64,000 nt of DNA from NCBI RefSeq assembly GCF_004117875.1, contig NZ_RAHW01000008.1, positions 96,164 through 160,163 of the forward strand, in the 5' to 3' direction. Of the stretch, positions 15,982 to 24,309 are shown piece by piece. Positions within the stretch are counted from its first letter, which is position 1. Each line of letters begins with the position of its first letter. The notes below the pieces were generated by a model. That model made no database searches and had not been told where the DNA came from. It saw only the letters and a program-made list of their open reading frames with translations. The translations under genes and the position numbers were made by a program. The stretch comes from Geomonas oryzae. GTDB taxonomy: Bacteria > Desulfobacterota > Desulfuromonadia > Geobacterales > Geobacteraceae.

Positions 15982-16650
15982 TCATTCTCCTTTTTGTTTG
16001 ACCGTGAACTTGTAGCCGCTGAACATGCTGGAGATCTCGCCTCCGTGCTCCTTTATGTCCATGAGCCAAGCGCTGTAGATGTGGTTGACGACGAAGCCCA
16101 GGATGAACCACATGCCCATATGGTGGGCAAGGCGCATCCCCTGCAGGCTGAAAAGCGAATACATGAAGCCAAGCGACTTGAACATGATGCCGCCGGGGGT
16201 GTGGGCGGCGTACATGGCGAAGCCGGTGAGGATCATGGTGAGGTAGATCAAAAAGAGCACGAAGTACGCGGTGGTGGCGAGCGGATTGTGCCCGACCGTC
16301 TCGGGGACCTCGTGGGAGCGGAGCAGGTAGTAGTTAAGCATCTTTTTGAGCTTTTCCCTCCCCTTGGCGCTGAACATCGGGAAGAAGGCGCGCCAGCTCG
16401 CGTGCTCGTTGCCGATGAAGGCCCATACGACGCGCGAGGCGACGCTCACGGTGAAGGCGTAGGCCGCCACGAAGTGCACGAAGCGGATCCACCCCATGGC
16501 GTAATCCGAGGGGGAGCTTCCGAGCGATACCGGGTGGCCGATCAGGAAACCGGTCCCGGAGAGAACCACGATGGCGAGCACGTTGATCCAGTGAAACCAG
16601 CGCAGCGGCAGTTCCCAGACGTACTGCTTGAACTTGCAACGGTCCGACAT
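15982..16650 (-). CDS. hyaC: [NiFe]-hydrogenase b-type cytochrome subunit
   Basis: This encodes 222 residues with four hydrophobic segments. LPLRWFHWINVLAIVVLSGT holds the first heme-ligand histidine. VHFVAAYAFTVSVASRVVWA and AHHMGMWFILGFVVNHIYSA hold further ligands for two b hemes, as in HyaC/HupC. It anchors the periplasmic dimer in the membrane and passes electrons from H2 to quinone. It lies 15 bp after the large subunit and 3 bp before the protease gene. Length matches the family. In G. sulfurreducens the equivalent gene is called hyaB, so naming can confuse. Confidence 0.92.
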   Translation of the reverse strand: MSDRCKFKQYVWELPLRWFHWINVLAIVVLSGTGFLIGHPVSLGSSPSDYAMGWIRFVHFVAAYAFTVSVASRVVWAFIGNEHASWRAFFPMFSAKGREKLKKMLNYYLLRSHEVPETVGHNPLATTAYFVLFLIYLTMILTGFAMYAAHTPGGIMFKSLGFMYSLFSLQGMRLAHHMGMWFILGFVVNHIYSAWLMDIKEHGGEISSMFSGYKFTVKQKGE

Positions 16651-16665
16651 GGCCCACCTCCTTGT

Positions 16666-18363
16666 CTAGGAAGCCTTCACCCTCACCATCTCCCGCCCGG
16701 TCGCGTCCAGGACGTGCACGGCGCAGGCGAGGCAAGGGTCGAAGGAGTGGATGGTGCGCAGGATCTCGAGCGGCTTTTCCGGGTCGGCGACCGGCGTCCC
16801 CAGAAGCGCCGCCTCGTATGGGCCGGCCTGTCCCTTCGCGTCGCGCGGCGAGGCGTTCCAGGTGGAGGGGACCACGGCCTGGTAGTTGAGGATCTTCTGG
16901 TCCTTGATCTTGATCCAGTGCCCGAGCCCGCCGCGCGGCGCCTCGTGCCAGCCGTAGCCGTGCGCCTCGGCGGGCCAGGAGGCGGGGTCCCACTTCTCGT
17001 TCGAGTGGATCCTCAAATCCCCCTTGGCGATGTTGCCGATCAGCTCGTCGAGCCATTTGGGCGCCTGGCGCGCGATGACGAGGCAGTCGACGCCGCGGGC
17101 CCCGGTGCGGCCAAGCGTCGAGAAGAGCGCCTCGGGACCGACGTTCAGTTTGCCTAACACCAGGTCAACCGCCCCCTTGGTCTCCTTGTGGCCTGAGGCG
17201 TAGGCGACGAGCACGCGGGCGAGCGGTCCCACCTCCATCGGCTTCTCCTCGTAGCGCGGCGCCTTGACCCAGGAGTACTTCTTGTCGGTGTCGAGGTACT
17301 GGTAGGGGGGCTTGGGACCCGTGTAGTTCGGTTCGGAGGAACCCTCGTAAGGGTGCAGCCCCTTCCCGTCGCTCCCGGCGTCCTGGTACCAGGAGTGTTC
17401 CACGTGCTCGGTGATCTTCCTCTGGTCGAGCGGCACCACCTTGGAGATGTCCCGGTTCAGAATCGCCCCGCCGGGCAGCCAGTTGTTTCCCGCCGCGTCG
17501 GGGAACTCCGGGTAGCACATGTAGTTGCCGACCCCGGCGCCGATCCCGGCCCACTCCTTGTAGAAGGAGGCGACGGCGAGGAGGTCCGGGATGTAGACCT
17601 TCTCGACGAACTCCTGGGCCTTGGCGAGCAGGCGCTTTATCTCGATCAGTTTGTCCGCGTTCAGCGCGTTCTGGGAGTCCGGGTCGACCGGGATCGACAT
17701 CCCACCCACGAGGAAGGTCTGCGGGTGCGGGTTCTTGCTCCCTAAAATCGCGTGGATCTTGATGATGTCCTTTTGCCACTCCAAGGCTTCCAGGTAGTGC
17801 GCCGTCGCCATCAGGTTCGCCTCGGGCGGGAGCTTGTAGGCGGGGTGCCCCCAGTAGGCGTTCGCGAAGGGACCTAGGCGCCCGGAGGCGACGAACGCCT
17901 TCAGCTTCTCCTGCACCGCCTTGAAATGGGTGGCCGAGTTGTTGGGCCAGTCCGAGAGCGAGGCGGCGAGCTGCGCCGTCTTTACCGGATCGGCCTTCAG
18001 CGCCGAGGTGATGTCCACCCAGTCGAGCGCGTGCAGGTGGTAGAAGTGGATCACGTGGTCCTGGGTGTTCTGGATGGCGATGATGATGTTCCGTATCAGC
18101 TGCGCGTTCGGAGGTACCGGGATCTTCAAAGCGTCCTCGACGGCGCGGATCGAGGCGATGGAGTGCACCGTGGTGCAGACGCCGCAGAAGCGCTGGGTCC
18201 AGTACCAGGCGTCGCGCGGGTCGCGGTCCTTAAGGATCTTCTCGATGCCGCGGAACATGGTGCCGGAGACCCAGGCGTTGCTGATCTTGCCGCCGGAGAC
18301 CTCGGCCTCGACGCGCAGGTGCCCTTCAATCCTTGTGATCGGGTCGACAACGATCTTGGTCAT
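16666..18363 (-). CDS. hyaB: [NiFe]-hydrogenase large subunit
   Basis: This encodes 565 residues. The N-terminal motif RFCGVCTTVHS (Cys60, Cys63) and C-terminal DPCLACAVH (Cys544, Cys547) supply the four nickel ligands. Fifteen residues follow His550 and should be removed by the maturation protease. Length and motifs fit group 1 membrane-bound uptake hydrogenases that oxidise H2 in the periplasm. It has no signal peptide of its own and should cross the membrane with the Tat-targeted small subunit. The start is 1 bp after the small-subunit stop, so translation is coupled. Confidence 0.96.
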   Translation of the reverse strand: MTKIVVDPITRIEGHLRVEAEVSGGKISNAWVSGTMFRGIEKILKDRDPRDAWYWTQRFCGVCTTVHSIASIRAVEDALKIPVPPNAQLIRNIIIAIQNTQDHVIHFYHLHALDWVDITSALKADPVKTAQLAASLSDWPNNSATHFKAVQEKLKAFVASGRLGPFANAYWGHPAYKLPPEANLMATAHYLEALEWQKDIIKIHAILGSKNPHPQTFLVGGMSIPVDPDSQNALNADKLIEIKRLLAKAQEFVEKVYIPDLLAVASFYKEWAGIGAGVGNYMCYPEFPDAAGNNWLPGGAILNRDISKVVPLDQRKITEHVEHSWYQDAGSDGKGLHPYEGSSEPNYTGPKPPYQYLDTDKKYSWVKAPRYEEKPMEVGPLARVLVAYASGHKETKGAVDLVLGKLNVGPEALFSTLGRTGARGVDCLVIARQAPKWLDELIGNIAKGDLRIHSNEKWDPASWPAEAHGYGWHEAPRGGLGHWIKIKDQKILNYQAVVPSTWNASPRDAKGQAGPYEAALLGTPVADPEKPLEILRTIHSFDPCLACAVHVLDATGREMVRVKAS

Positions 18364-18364
18364 C

Positions 18365-19480
18365 TCAATCCTCCTTGGTGTCTTCGCCCGGTTCCTTGTC
18401 CTTTCGCATCGCGTTCAGCGCGCCGTGCACGATGAAGGCCCCTGCAGCCCCGGCGGCAAGCCCCAGACCGATGGCGTCCGCGGTGTGCTCGATGCCGAAG
18501 CCCGGCACGTTCGGGAGCCTGCCGTACATCGGGGACATGACATCCCAGAACTGCGGCTCCGCGCAGCCGACGCAGGGGTGACCCGAGCCGATGGGCCAGG
18601 CGGTCTTCTCGTTGTAGCGCTGGGTGGGGCAGTTGTGGAAGGTCGCCGGCCCCTTGCACCCCATCTTGTAGAGACAGTAACCCTTGCGGTGCCCGTCGTC
18701 CCCCCACGCCTCCACGTACTGGCCGGCGTCGAAGTGCGGGCGTCTCTCGCAGTTGTCGTGGATGCGCTTGCCGTAGGCGAAGAGCGGGCGGCCGTGGCCA
18801 TCGAGCGCGGGGATCTTGTTGAAGACGAGATAGTGGACGATGGTGGCGGTCAGGTTGTCCGCGTTGCAGGGGCAGCCGGGGAGGTTGATCACGGTGGCGC
18901 CGGGAACCGCCTCCTTGACGCCGACCGCGCCGGTCGGGTTCGGGGCCGCCGCCGGGATGCCGCCGTACGAGGCGCAGTTGCCGATGGCGATGGTCGCCGC
19001 GGCGTTGCCGCACACCTCCCGGGCGCGGGCGAGGTTCGATTTACCCCCGACGCAGCCGTAGACCCCGCCGTCCTTCATCGGGATGGAACCCTCGATGACG
19101 GCGAAGTATTTCCCCTTGTGCTCGGTGATCGCCTTATCCAGGGCTGCCTCCGCTTGGTGCCCGGCGGCGGCCATGATGGTCTCGTGGTAGTCGACCGAGA
19201 GGATATCGAGGACGATCTCGCCGACGGTCGGGTTCGCCGCGCGCAAAAGCGCCTCGCTGTCTCCGGTACACCCCTGGAATTCGAGCCAGACGAGGGTGGG
19301 GCGTTTCACCTCGTCGAGGGCGCGCGCGACCGAGGGGGCGAAGGATGGGGGGAGTGCCAGCGCGGCGGTCATCGTGGAGCAGAACTTCAGAAAGTCGCGT
19401 CGGGAGACGCCGCGTTCCTTCAGTATCCTGCTGATGGAGAAATCAGTGTCGTCTCTTCCCTCTGTTCTCGTCTTGCTCAT
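18365..19480 (-). CDS. hyaA: [NiFe]-hydrogenase small subunit, Tat-exported
   Basis: This encodes 371 residues. A twin-arginine signal (VSRRDFLKF, residues 25-33) and hydrophobic stretch direct export of the folded dimer. Cysteines in LEFQGCTGDSEAL, IGNCASYGG, INLPGCPCNAD and then in GCKGPATFHNC and PCVGCAEPQFW ligate the three Fe-S clusters. A C-terminal hydrophobic helix (AIGLGLAAGAAGAFIVHG) anchors it to the cytochrome b subunit. It heads the operon; a promoter candidate lies about 70-100 bp upstream. Proposed flow: H2 to Ni-Fe site, Fe-S chain, cytochrome b, quinone. Confidence 0.95.
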   Translation of the reverse strand: MSKTRTEGRDDTDFSISRILKERGVSRRDFLKFCSTMTAALALPPSFAPSVARALDEVKRPTLVWLEFQGCTGDSEALLRAANPTVGEIVLDILSVDYHETIMAAAGHQAEAALDKAITEHKGKYFAVIEGSIPMKDGGVYGCVGGKSNLARAREVCGNAAATIAIGNCASYGGIPAAAPNPTGAVGVKEAVPGATVINLPGCPCNADNLTATIVHYLVFNKIPALDGHGRPLFAYGKRIHDNCERRPHFDAGQYVEAWGDDGHRKGYCLYKMGCKGPATFHNCPTQRYNEKTAWPIGSGHPCVGCAEPQFWDVMSPMYGRLPNVPGFGIEHTADAIGLGLAAGAAGAFIVHGALNAMRKDKEPGEDTKED

Positions 19481-19551
19481 CCCGGCCTCCCTTTAGCTCA
19501 CGGCGAAACGATGGACTCTTTGGAGCACGAACCTGAACTGACTGAATTATG

Positions 19552-19579
19552 ATTGTAATAGAAAGATGTTTTATTGCAA
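19552..19579 (-). promoter_or_regulatory. Candidate promoter of the hydrogenase operon
   Basis: On the minus strand TTGCAA (19574-19579) and TACAAT (19552-19557) are 16 bp apart, 72 bp upstream of the small-subunit start. A good sigma-54 box is not visible. Nothing else is seen between 19580 and the repeat element at 19727. Confidence 0.45.
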
Positions 19580-19726
19580 GAGGGGAAAGTGCGGCCTATG
19601 AGAAAAAAATTCCCACGGCTAGAGGGTGTTGACAGTAAAACGGGAATTGTGACAGTGCGGATGCAGGGGGCCGCCGAAAAGGACTGCCCATTTGTTTTAA
19701 CGGGGATTCAGGCAGCGTTGTCCGGT

Positions 19727-19836
19727 TCCCCCTCCCCTTGCGGGAGGGGGCTAGGGGGTGGGGGCAGGTGCCGCATTTGGAACCGATGGCAACGTCACCC
19801 ACCTCCCGGCCCCCTCCCGTCAAGGGAGGGGGAGAG
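19727..19836. repeat. Paired G/C-rich hairpin element (copy 1)
   Basis: Two inverted-repeat halves, CCCCTCCCCTTGCGGGAGGG at the left and GCCCCCTCCCGTCAAGGGAG at the right, enclose about 35 bp of unrelated sequence. Each half folds on itself and the halves pair with each other. The same arrangement with a different core is found at 50123-50231. It lies between the hydrogenase operon and the response-regulator gene. Confidence 0.8.
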
Positions 19837-19952
19837 CTGGAAGCGGTTCGATGTTGACAGTGCAAGTACCGAAGGGACAACACCGGGATTTAGGGGGATT
19901 TCAGCGGGGCCGGCAGAGGCAAAATCCCCCAGCTCTAAAAGAGAAAGAAAGG

Positions 19953-20591
19953 CTAAACCAGTCCCTTCTCCTGCGCGTAGCGCAGAAGCGCCACGCGCCC
20001 GTCCACGTTGACCTTCTGGTAGATGTTGTGCAGGTGGACCTTCACCGTCCCTTCGCTGATGCAGAGCTTGCCGGCGATCTCCTTGTTGCGCAGCCCCCCC
20101 GCCACCATGCGCACCAGCTCGATCTCCCGCTGGGTGAGCAGGGCCGCCATCTCGCGCGCCCCCGCCTCGCGCTTCAAAAGCTTCTCAAGGGCCTGCTTGG
20201 TCGAGCGCCGCTCCAGCCACTGCTCACCGGTGTAAACCTTGCGGATGCACTGCACGAGGAACTGCGGCGCCATCTCCTTCAGCACCACCCCTTGGATGCC
20301 GAGCATGACGGCGTCGAGCATGTCCTCGTCCTCGAGGGCGGCGGTCAGAAGCACGAGTCGTGCGCCCAGCTTCTCCTCGTTCACCTTGCGGGCCACCTCG
20401 ATGCCGGTGAGACCCGGCATGCGGATGTCGAGGACCGCGACGTCGGGGCGCTCGCGCCGGATCGCCTCGAGGGCTGCGGCGCCGTCGGTGCAGCTCGCCA
20501 GCACCTCGAAGTCCGGTTCGAACTTGAAGAGGCTCGTCAGCCCGTTCAGGATCAGGGGGTGGTCGTCGGCAAGCACCAGTCGTATGGCCAT
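19953..20591 (-). CDS. NarL/FixJ-family response regulator
   Basis: This encodes 212 residues from ATG 20591, with AAGGAG upstream. The receiver has acidic pocket LVLADDHP and acceptor Asp55 (VAVLDIRMPG). A LuxR-type helix-turn-helix closes the protein: LTQREIELVRMVAGGLRNKE then IAGKLCISEGTVKVHLHNIY. It starts one base after the stop codon of the sensor kinase gene, so the two form a coupled pair. Targets are unknown; the hydrogenase operon lies next on the same strand but across a repeat element and its own promoter, so control of it is only a possibility. Confidence 0.93.
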   Translation of the reverse strand: MAIRLVLADDHPLILNGLTSLFKFEPDFEVLASCTDGAAALEAIRRERPDVAVLDIRMPGLTGIEVARKVNEEKLGARLVLLTAALEDEDMLDAVMLGIQGVVLKEMAPQFLVQCIRKVYTGEQWLERRSTKQALEKLLKREAGAREMAALLTQREIELVRMVAGGLRNKEIAGKLCISEGTVKVHLHNIYQKVNVDGRVALLRYAQEKGLV

Positions 20592-20592
20592 G

Positions 20593-22296
20593 TCATGCTC
20601 CTTGTTCCACAAGGGGAAGGGTGATGTCGATGCGGGTGCCGCGCTCGCTCGAGTCGATGATCAGCTCGCCGTTCAATGCCTCGATCCGCTCCCTGAGCGT
20701 CACCGGCCCGCGTTTCATGTCGCTTAGCTGGTCCTGGTCGTAGCGCCCGTGGAAGGAGAAGCCGTGTCCGTCGTCGGTGACGGTGATCATGACCCATTGG
20801 GCGTTGAAGGCGAGGTTCACCTTGAGCGTCGCCGCGCCGGCGTGGCGCACAGCGTTGATGACCGCTTCGTGGATGACGAAATAGATCTCCCGGGCGATGC
20901 CCCGCTCAAGCGGCGGCTGGGGGGTGCTGCAGTTGATCGAACAGGTGATTTCCCACTGGCGCCGGACGCGGGCGGAGAGGTCTTCCAGGCGCTTCATCAG
21001 GCCGAACTCTTCGGGCTTGCGGCGCGAGAAAAAGCGCTTCAGAGCGTTGATCTGGTTCCTTAAGTCGCGCTGCTCGGAGGCAAGCAGGTGTTGGACCTGC
21101 TGGATGCTCTCGCGCGCCGCGGTGTCGTGCTCGATGAGGCGGGCGGCGGTCTCCAGTTGCAGGCCGGCCCCCGCCAGCGACTGCAGCAGGCCGTCGTGCA
21201 GGTCGTGGGCTAGGCGCAGGCGCTCCTCGTCGGCGGCTGCCTGCTGCAGCTGTTTCAGCAGCAGTCCGTGGGAAAGCCTCGCCGCGACCTCTCGGGCCAC
21301 GATCCCCCCCAGCACCAGGTCGTCCGGGGTCGGGTGCCTCTTGTCCAGGGCGACGAGGTATCCGGAAATCTTGTCGCCGGATATCCGGGAAACTACGGCG
21401 GAACTGATCTCGAAACGTCTCACGAACTGCCGGTCGAAGGGGGACCCGTGCCACTGCTGCAGCCCACCGGCACTGTTGTAGACCACCTGCGCCTGTTCCT
21501 CTCCGACGCCGCTACAGAAAAAGCCGGCTTCGGAGAGGTCCTCCGCGACGATGTTGCCGAAGGTCTCCGGCTCCTCACGTTCGTAGCGCGACCCTTCCGC
21601 CGACCAGCTTAGAACGTGCAGCCAGGGCTCATCCGCCTCTTCCCAGCAAAGGACCACGCGTGGCGCATGCAGGATGGCGGCGGCGTGACCGAGCATCCCC
21701 GCTCCGTCCGGGCCGGGCTCGTCCGGCAGCGCCGCGCCGGGCCACTGCGACAGCATGTAAAGGACCTCGCGCATCGATTCCTCGTAAGCACCGAGGTAGC
21801 CCAGCAACCCCGCAACAACCGCGAGATAAGCGATGCGGATGATGAAGCGGTTCAGCTCAAAACCATGCTCCAGAATGAGGTTGGACGGGTACCATGCGAG
21901 GAGCACGGTGACTGCCATGGCGGTGGCCGCGGTCCAGAGCGTGCCGCGCCACTGCCAGCGAAAGGTCGCACAGACGAGTATGAAGATGAAATAGACGAAG
22001 AACGGGCTGTTGGGCCCGGTGGTGAGGAACATGAGGCCGGCGAAAACGAGGAGGTCGATGCCGTGCGTGACTAAGTGCAGCGTCTTCCAGCCGAACCCCC
22101 TGCGCTGGATGACGAATCCGATGATGACGGAATAAAGGAGATAGCCGACGAGAATGCCGTAGGTGAACCGCGCGAAGCGTGAAGGCTCTGAAGGGTCGAG
22201 CCACACGGCGAGGAGAAAGAATGCCGCCAGGATGACGCGCCCGCTGGCGATCAAGTATTCCGCCCGTGTTTTCGAGTGGTATCTCTGCTGCGGCAT
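20593..22296 (-). CDS. Membrane sensor histidine kinase, NarX/LiaS-like (HisKA_3)
   Basis: This encodes 567 residues from ATG 22296, which has GGAGA upstream; ATG 22347 has no ribosome site. About six membrane segments fill residues 15-170, then a GAF-like region (about 200-335). The phospho-acceptor His367 is in LRLAHDLHDGLLQSLAG, typical of HisKA_3 kinases, and the C-terminal HATPase has VIHEAVINAVRHAG and DDGHGF. The membrane region has no large periplasmic loop, so it probably senses within the membrane. It pairs with the NarL-type regulator whose gene follows at once. A promoter lies at 22383-22410. Confidence 0.9.
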   Translation of the reverse strand: MPQQRYHSKTRAEYLIASGRVILAAFFLLAVWLDPSEPSRFARFTYGILVGYLLYSVIIGFVIQRRGFGWKTLHLVTHGIDLLVFAGLMFLTTGPNSPFFVYFIFILVCATFRWQWRGTLWTAATAMAVTVLLAWYPSNLILEHGFELNRFIIRIAYLAVVAGLLGYLGAYEESMREVLYMLSQWPGAALPDEPGPDGAGMLGHAAAILHAPRVVLCWEEADEPWLHVLSWSAEGSRYEREEPETFGNIVAEDLSEAGFFCSGVGEEQAQVVYNSAGGLQQWHGSPFDRQFVRRFEISSAVVSRISGDKISGYLVALDKRHPTPDDLVLGGIVAREVAARLSHGLLLKQLQQAAADEERLRLAHDLHDGLLQSLAGAGLQLETAARLIEHDTAARESIQQVQHLLASEQRDLRNQINALKRFFSRRKPEEFGLMKRLEDLSARVRRQWEITCSINCSTPQPPLERGIAREIYFVIHEAVINAVRHAGAATLKVNLAFNAQWVMITVTDDGHGFSFHGRYDQDQLSDMKRGPVTLRERIEALNGELIIDSSERGTRIDITLPLVEQGA

Positions 22297-22382
22297 CGAC
22301 GTATCTCCGGCCCGAAATGAGGTTCCATCTTCAAGGTAGGAATTCATTCCGGAAGCTCGTCAGATTAATTCCGGCGCCGCAT

Positions 22383-22410
22383 TCTATACATGCGGTTTAC
22401 GGTACGTCAA
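22383..22410 (-). promoter_or_regulatory. Promoter of the NarL-type two-component operon
   Basis: On the minus strand TTGACG (22405-22410) and TATAGA (22383-22388) are 16 bp apart, upstream of the sensor kinase gene. Further upstream (about 22442-22479) an imperfect palindrome of GATAATCC and GGATTATC flanks a GC core; it could be an operator or the end of the preceding transcript. Confidence 0.55.
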
Positions 22411-22515
22411 TGATTTAGCGACGATGTGGGCGATGTGGGGCCGATAATCCACCGCGTGGGAGCTGAACCGCGGATTATCGACCACGAATGAGACTTCGCA
22501 TGTACCGAAGTCCGG

Positions 22516-23055
22516 CTAGACCATCTTCTCGAGGATCTCCCCGGCGCTCTTCACGTAGTTGGGGCAGCGCGTCTTGAAAAGCCCCTTCCGGTCCGCTTCC
22601 TTCATCCCTTCCTTGGTCGCCATGTTCACGCCGAGAAGCTGCGAACATCCGAGTTCGCCGTGGCGCGCCTTGAATTCCTTGTTGAACGCCTCGATCTTCG
22701 GAAAGACCTTCCTTTCCTTGGGGCCGTGGGCGAGGCCCAGCACCATGTAGGCGGCGGTCACCGCGCCGCACTCGTGACCGGTGGTCATGCCGCCGGCGAA
22801 ACCGGTGGCGAGCCGGCAGGCGAGCTCGGGCTTGATGCCGTAGGCGGGGGCGTAGTTTTCCAGAATGGCCTGGGAGCAGTTCATCGACTTCAGAAAGTGC
22901 TTCCGCGCCGCCTCCGGGCGATCGGCCCCCTGCGCCGCTTCCGCAGACGTCTCGACGTTCAGGGTGCCCTGCGCGGCAAGGCACACCCCCAGACAGAGCG
23001 ATCCCTTCAGCATGGCGCGCCTGCTGATCGGTGCGTTACCCTCTTCCTTTTTCAT
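22516..23055 (-). CDS. C_GCAxxG_C_C family protein with Tat-like signal
   Basis: This encodes 179 residues from ATG 23055, preceded by GGAGGG. The N-terminus ISRRAMLKGSLCLGVCLAAQ is a twin-arginine-type signal. The body matches the C_GCAxxG_C_C family, with CSQAILENYAPAYG, GFAGGMTTGHECGAVTAA and later cysteines in LGCSQLLG and RCPNYVKSAGEI. The conserved cysteines suggest a metal or Fe-S site, and proteins of this family often sit near redox enzymes. Function is unproven. It is a single gene, between the two-component operon and the exporter operon, both also leftward. Confidence 0.8.
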   Translation of the reverse strand: MKKEEGNAPISRRAMLKGSLCLGVCLAAQGTLNVETSAEAAQGADRPEAARKHFLKSMNCSQAILENYAPAYGIKPELACRLATGFAGGMTTGHECGAVTAAYMVLGLAHGPKERKVFPKIEAFNKEFKARHGELGCSQLLGVNMATKEGMKEADRKGLFKTRCPNYVKSAGEILEKMV

Positions 23056-23169
23056 GACAACCCTCCGGAGTACGGGGAGGCGGTGACGCCACCCGTGCGA
23101 ATAAATGAATGGTAGCAATATCATAATATTTGCATGAAAGAAAGGTTAAGTGCGATCGGGGGGGGAGGG

Positions 23170-24300
23170 CTACTCGAGGGACTTCTGGAAGCGCAGCACG
23201 CTCACCGTCAGCATGATGAGGGCGATCGCGGCCATGGCCGCCATCTGGGGCCAGAGGAGGTCGAAACCGCCCCCCTTCAGGTAGACGCTTCTCAGCACCA
23301 CCTCGTAGTAGCGCAGCGGGTTCAGGTAGGTGAGGCGCTGCAGGATGTCGGGCATGCTGCTGATGGGGGAGCCGAAGCCGGAGAAGATGACCGCGGGCAT
23401 GATGAAAAAGAAGCTCGTCACCATGGCCTGCTGCTGGGTCGCGGAGACGGTGGAGATGAAGAGCCCCACCCCCAGCATGCAGAGGATGAAGAAGACGGTC
23501 CCGGCGCCGAGGACGAGAAAGCTCCCGTTCAGCGGCACGTGGAACCAGAGCGTACCGGCGGCGCTGATGAGTGCGGTGTCCAGAAGGCCGATCAGGAAGA
23601 AGGGGATGGTCTTTCCGAGGATGAACTCGACGCGCCGGATCGGGGTCACCATGATCTGCTCCAGGGTGCCGATCTCCCGCTCGCGCACCACGGCGAACGC
23701 GGTCAGCGTCACGACGATCACGAGCACGAGGTTGCCGATGACGCCGGGGACGAAGAACCACTGGCTGGACATGTCCGGGTTGTACCAGGGGCGCCTTTCC
23801 ACGACGATCTCCGGGAGCCCCCCCGCCAGCGCGGGCGCCTGCCGTGCAAGCGTTTTCAGCCGGTACTCCCGGGCGAACCCCTGGGCCACCTGGTTCACGT
23901 AGCCCAGCCCCACGAGGGCGGTGTTGGAGTTGCTCGCGTCGACGACCACCTGGAGATGGGCGGTCTCCCCTTTGCCCAAGTCGCGGGCGAAGCCGGAGTT
24001 GATCTGGAGCGCCATGGTCGCCTCGTCCCGGTCGATGAGCTCCGGGATTTCACGCCGGTCCGAGAGGCGGCGCACCTCGAAGTAGCGGCTTGCCTGGAAG
24101 CGGGAGACGAGGTCGCGGCTCACCTGGCTGTTGTCGTAGTCGACGATGGCCACCGGGACGTGCTTTATCTCCAGCGTCGCGGCGTAGCCGAAGACGAGCG
24201 TCTGGATGACCGGCGGCGCGAAGAGGAAGAACCGCGCCCTCTTGTCACGGATCACGTGCAGGAATTCCTTTATGAGCATCTGGCGCAGGCGGCCGAGCAT
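23170..24300 (-). CDS. ABC-2 type transporter permease (YbhR/YhhJ-like), second permease
   Basis: This encodes 376 residues. One N-terminal membrane helix (RFFLFAPPVIQTLVFGYA) is followed by a large periplasmic domain (about 50-175) and five helices in the C-terminal half, as in ABC-2 exporters of the YbhR/YhhJ type. FAVVREREIGTLEQIMVTPI is the conserved coupling-helix segment that contacts the ATPase. It is the last gene of the exporter operon, starting 10 bp after the first permease with GGGGGAAA upstream. It probably pairs with that permease as a heterodimer. Exported substrate is unknown; drugs or toxic organics are likely. Confidence 0.88.
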   Translation of the reverse strand: MLGRLRQMLIKEFLHVIRDKRARFFLFAPPVIQTLVFGYAATLEIKHVPVAIVDYDNSQVSRDLVSRFQASRYFEVRRLSDRREIPELIDRDEATMALQINSGFARDLGKGETAHLQVVVDASNSNTALVGLGYVNQVAQGFAREYRLKTLARQAPALAGGLPEIVVERRPWYNPDMSSQWFFVPGVIGNLVLVIVVTLTAFAVVREREIGTLEQIMVTPIRRVEFILGKTIPFFLIGLLDTALISAAGTLWFHVPLNGSFLVLGAGTVFFILCMLGVGLFISTVSATQQQAMVTSFFFIMPAVIFSGFGSPISSMPDILQRLTYLNPLRYYEVVLRSVYLKGGGFDLLWPQMAAMAAIALIMLTVSVLRFQKSLE

Positions 24301-24309
24301 GATTTCCCC

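Noticed and set aside
15397..17157. A 586-codon plus-strand frame opposite the hydrogenase genes
   Set aside because: It mirrors the third-codon GC bias of hyaB/hyaC on the minus strand, has no ribosome site and encodes a low-complexity Arg/Gly/Val-rich sequence without motifs.
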